Assembly (NCBI GenBank): GCA_019594235.1
Contig: JAFDTG010000069.1
Location: 1-8,079, forward strand
Reading direction: 5' to 3'
Source of the DNA: Candidatus Saliniplasma halalkaliphilum
GTDB taxonomy: Archaea; Thermoplasmatota; Thermoplasmata; Halarchaeoplasmatales; Halarchaeoplasmataceae
DNA: 8,079 bases
How positions within the stretch are numbered: position 1 is the stretch's first letter; the number at the start of each line of letters is the position of its first letter. Below are positions 6,337 through 8,079 of the stretch, one piece after another. Under the pieces are notes generated by a model that worked only from the letters and a program-made list of their open reading frames with translations, made no database searches and had not been told where the DNA came from. Position numbers and translations under genes: made by a program.

Positions 6337-6756
6337 ATGGAAAAAGAAATTGAAACAGAAATGAATCCGAAAGTCAAACTGAAGGTTAAAAAGAGTCCTA
6401 TCAGATTCGAGGGTAGTGTCCGGGTCCATGATTCCATTCTCAATAAATTGGGATGCGAGGAAAAGGACCAAATTGTTCTGATGAATGACGATGATAAACA
6501 GATACTGAATACGATTTATGCAGACGAGCTTGTCGCAAAAGATACGGTGATACTCAGAACAGAGGCCATGGAGGATCTGGATGTGAAAGAAGGAGACGAG
6601 GTCACACTGCAGGTTAATAAAGAAATTATTGAGGAGCTGAAGAACAAGGCCGGTGACTTCAAAGACGACGTCAAGGAAAAATCCGGCGACTTCAAAGACG
6701 ACGTCAAGGAAAAATTTTCCAAGGACGAAGATAAAGATGAAGATAAGGAGGAATGA
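6337..6756 (+). CDS. Stand-alone double-psi-barrel protein with charged 11-residue repeats
   Basis: First gene of the operon, 139 residues, soluble. Residues about 14-93 contain two matching half-barrels: GSVRVHDSILNKLGCEEKDQ (26-45) and VILRTEAMEDLDVKEGDEVT (71-90). The repeated R-x(6-7)-L-(G/D)-(C/V)-x-(E/V)-x-D pattern is that of the double-psi barrel in the N-domain of Cdc48/VAT-type ATPases and is related to AbrB-like swapped hairpins. No ATPase module is attached. The C-terminal part (105-126) is a perfect tandem of the 11-mer xGDFKDDVKEK, encoded by 33-bp DNA repeats, and ends in a Lys/Asp/Glu-only tail likely to be disordered or helical. It could be a scaffold, an adaptor or a DNA-binding regulator of the operon; the sequence does not decide. 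GGTGATC at 6326-6332 is the ribosome binding site. Its stop codon abuts the next gene. Confidence 0.8.
   Translation: MEKEIETEMNPKVKLKVKKSPIRFEGSVRVHDSILNKLGCEEKDQIVLMNDDDKQILNTIYADELVAKDTVILRTEAMEDLDVKEGDEVTLQVNKEIIEELKNKAGDFKDDVKEKSGDFKDDVKEKFSKDEDKDEDKEE
6650..6715 (+). repeat. Two tandem 33-bp coding repeats
   Basis: Units at 6650-6682 and 6683-6715 differ only at T6654/C6687, a silent change. Near-identity at synonymous positions implies a recent duplication that kept the reading frame and the 11-residue period. Confidence 0.9.
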
Positions 6757-6758
6757 AT

Positions 6759-7037
6759 ATGACAGGAATTAAGGAAAGAATTGGTGGATATTTTAGAGAT
6801 AACCCGGTTACCACGAAAAGAAAGGTGGATAATTATCTCACCGAGAATCTTCCGCGGTTGGCAAGGGAGTACAAGCTTGCTTCCGAGAAGGATATTGCGC
6901 CAATAGACGAAAAGATCGAGGATCACGACAAATCAATTAGTGAATTGGAAAAATGGAAAGTCGATGTAAAGGACAGAGTTTCCACACTTAAGAAGAGAGT
7001 GGAAAAAATAGAAATTACAACAGGAGGCGGGAAGTAA
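6759..7037 (+). CDS. Soluble coiled-coil protein of the operon, motif-bearing
   Basis: A 92-residue protein without membrane segments or signal peptide. After a basic N-terminus (IKERIGGYFRDNP) comes the motif KVDNYLTENLPRLAREYKL (residues 22-40), then a predicted long coiled coil from about 45 to 85 with regular hydrophobic spacing (IDEKIEDHDKSISELEKW, then VDVKDRVSTLKKRVEKIE). The motif recurs in two other proteins of this operon. I do not recognise a named family. An upstream ATG at 6753 overlaps the previous stop codon, but AAGGAGG (6745-6751) is only one base from it and seven bases from the ATG at 6759, so the latter is preferred. The close spacing implies translational coupling with the double-psi-barrel gene. 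The short motif plus coiled coil suggests self-association or binding to the membrane-anchored neighbours (inference). Confidence 0.82.
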   Translation: MTGIKERIGGYFRDNPVTTKRKVDNYLTENLPRLAREYKLASEKDIAPIDEKIEDHDKSISELEKWKVDVKDRVSTLKKRVEKIEITTGGGK

Positions 7038-7384
7038 TGGAGCCCTTGACGATATTAGCATACGGATTGTCTATCTTATTTGTGGTGATGGTATGGCTAC
7101 TAGCGTTTCTAGTATTTATCAGACATATAAGAAAGAATAAGGCAATGAAGGAATTAGAAATTGATCACATCTCGCTGTATTTTGACGATTATTTTCCTAC
7201 AATCATAAAGAATTTCGACCTGGTAAAGAAATCAAAATTCGACAAATGGTCCAAATCTATAGGGAAGCGTTTGAATACGGTCAGTGGCAACATTTCCACA
7301 ATTGAGAAATTCAGAAAGAATTTCGACCCCAGGCTGAAGACCCTGGAGAAACAGGTGGATGAGCTAGAGGACACCTCATCCTGA
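7037..7384 (+). CDS. Small membrane-anchored coiled-coil protein, motif-bearing
   Basis: A 115-residue protein with one strong hydrophobic helix at about residues 5-28 (ILAYGLSILFVVMVWLLAFL), followed by a basic stretch (RHIRKNK). That charge pattern predicts a short outside N-terminus and a cytoplasmic remainder. The cytoplasmic part has HISLYFDDYFPTIIKNFDL (44-62), which aligns without gaps with the motif of the preceding protein, including the Pro and the final aromatic-x-Leu. A helix or coiled coil follows to the end (KTLEKQVDELED). Its ATG overlaps the preceding stop codon by one base, with AGGAGG at 7022-7027. No enzymatic motif is seen. It is probably a membrane anchor for a complex formed with the soluble coiled-coil protein (inference). 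Confidence 0.82.
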   Translation: MEPLTILAYGLSILFVVMVWLLAFLVFIRHIRKNKAMKELEIDHISLYFDDYFPTIIKNFDLVKKSKFDKWSKSIGKRLNTVSGNISTIEKFRKNFDPRLKTLEKQVDELEDTSS

Positions 7385-7404
7385 ATAAAAGGAGAATGTG
7401 ATCA

Positions 7405-7839
7405 ATGATAGAAGCACTCGGTAATTCACTCTCCATCCATGCGTATGAGATATTCGTGATGATAGCTATAGTGGTTATCATCTATTTTGTTTCTACGCTG
7501 ATCCGTACATACATCGACAACAAAAACAGCGTTAAAATGGCTGAATTTGCAATCAAGGGTGAAAAATTGGATATGGTAAAGAAGCAAACAGTGCTTCGGG
7601 AGTTGTCCGATGCCGCTATAGTGTTGACCGACAACGAAAAGGAGAAGTTGGATGCCATCAATGAAGACGTTTCCGTTCTCTCGAGAAAGAACATCTCACT
7701 CATGAATGAGGTTGAATCGAGAACATCCCGTCTGGAACGGGGAACCGATATGGCCATGATGAAAAAACAGATAGAAAAGATAAGGGATCAGGAAAATAAA
7801 TTATTTGGAGTAAAAAAAAGAAAAAAACAAAGGAGATGA
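7405..7839 (+). CDS. Second membrane-anchored coiled-coil protein
   Basis: A 144-residue protein. Residues about 14-34 form one membrane helix (YEIFVMIAIVVIIYFVSTLI), followed by a positively charged boundary, so most of the chain should be cytoplasmic. The rest is mainly helical with coiled-coil character: about 47-75, then a long stretch from about 83 to 135 (LDAINEDVSVLSRKN, then EVESRTSRLE). It ends in a very basic tail (KKRKKQRR), which could contact nucleic acid or acidic lipid headgroups. The architecture matches the preceding gene, but I could not find the shared aromatic motif in it. GGAG at 7391-7394 provides the ribosome binding site. No family recognised. Confidence 0.8.
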   Translation: MIEALGNSLSIHAYEIFVMIAIVVIIYFVSTLIRTYIDNKNSVKMAEFAIKGEKLDMVKKQTVLRELSDAAIVLTDNEKEKLDAINEDVSVLSRKNISLMNEVESRTSRLERGTDMAMMKKQIEKIRDQENKLFGVKKRKKQRR

Positions 7840-7843
7840 TTAA

Positions 7844-8079
7844 ATGGAAGTAGATGCATATGGTAATGAATTTGAGGGCGAGAATGCCGGTGAATCGATG
7901 TGGGAGAGCTTCAAAGATATGTTCTCCACCGGCAGTGAGTATGAAGACATGACCGCAGATGATTTTCAGTATGAAAGAAAATTATTTGATAGAAAGATCG
8001 AGGCGTTCCTTGACAGTAACTTCACATATTACGCCCGTGATTTCGGAATACTCGATGAAATGGCCTTGGAAATGAGAGA
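7844..8079 (+). CDS. Acidic motif-bearing protein, cut by window edge
   Basis: The first 78 codons of a gene that continues past the window. The ribosome binding site AGGAGATGAT (7831-7840) closely matches the complement of the 16S rRNA 3' end and also contains the stop codon of the previous gene, so translation is coupled. The N-terminus is acidic and probably flexible (EVDAYGNEFEGENAGES), with aromatic residues at WESFKDMF. Residues 51-69 (KIEAFLDSNFTYYARDFGI) align with the motifs of the two other family members, with Thr in place of the conserved Pro. No membrane helix is seen so far. The rest is expected to be helical; the function is unknown. Confidence 0.78.
   Translation, partial: MEVDAYGNEFEGENAGESMWESFKDMFSTGSEYEDMTADDFQYERKLFDRKIEAFLDSNFTYYARDFGILDEMALEMR

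Noticed and set aside
6650..6715. Repeat array resembling CRISPR
   Set aside because: Two adjacent in-frame coding repeats without spacers.
6516..6926. Minus-strand 136-codon frame, and a similar one at 7482-7757
   Set aside because: Serine-rich antisense shadows of Lys/Asp/Glu-rich coding DNA.
6337..8079. Archaeal polyhydroxyalkanoate granule cluster (PhaR-like regulator plus phasins)
   Set aside because: An AbrB-like protein beside small coiled-coil proteins is reminiscent, but there is no PHA synthase in view, two proteins have true membrane helices, and I see no phasin signature. Kept only as a distant alternative.

Overview
The window looks archaeal, probably euryarchaeal. It carries a geranylgeranylglyceryl phosphate synthase (the first committed step of archaeal ether lipids), a DUF2070 membrane protein, an archaeal-type tRNA-Asp without an encoded CCA, TATA-box promoters about 25 bp before several start codons, and GGTGA-type ribosome binding sites. 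The presence of a cold-shock protein and the general gene style would fit a Thermoplasmata-related lineage, but the sequence alone does not settle this.

Layout. Positions 1-2306 (minus strand): a two-gene lipid/membrane unit, GGGP synthase followed by a DUF2070 protein that runs off the left edge. 2490-2562 (plus): tRNA-Asp(GTC). 2620-3425: a divergent pair, an RDD-family membrane protein (minus) and a cold-shock protein (plus), sharing an AT-rich promoter region. A hairpin at 3446-3468 separates the cold-shock gene from a convergent minus-strand pair: a nucleotidyltransferase (4221-3628) and a 49-residue protein (3647-3498) that overlaps its end. 4222-4654 is decayed DNA holding a headless UPF0175 antitoxin-like remnant (minus) and the tail of a CBS-domain gene (plus). 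4655-6064 (minus): a 398-residue protein with four CBS domains and a C-terminal RaiA/HPF-like domain, a candidate energy-sensing ribosome hibernation factor, followed by a 58-residue acidic protein.

6337 to the right edge (plus) is a compact, translationally coupled five-gene operon that I cannot assign to a known system. It encodes a stand-alone double-psi-barrel protein with a charged 11-residue repeat tail, a soluble coiled-coil protein, two small proteins with one N-terminal membrane helix plus coiled coil, and the beginning of a further acidic protein. Three of the five share a short motif of the form (K/H)-(V/I)-x-x-(Y/F)-(L/F)-x-x-(N/Y)-(L/F)-x(4)-(R/K)-x-(Y/F)-x-(L/I), which suggests duplicated members of one family building a membrane-associated assembly. 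A 14-bp direct repeat with a 22-bp period lies upstream and may be its operator. The operon is the best candidate here for an undescribed system; its function is unknown.
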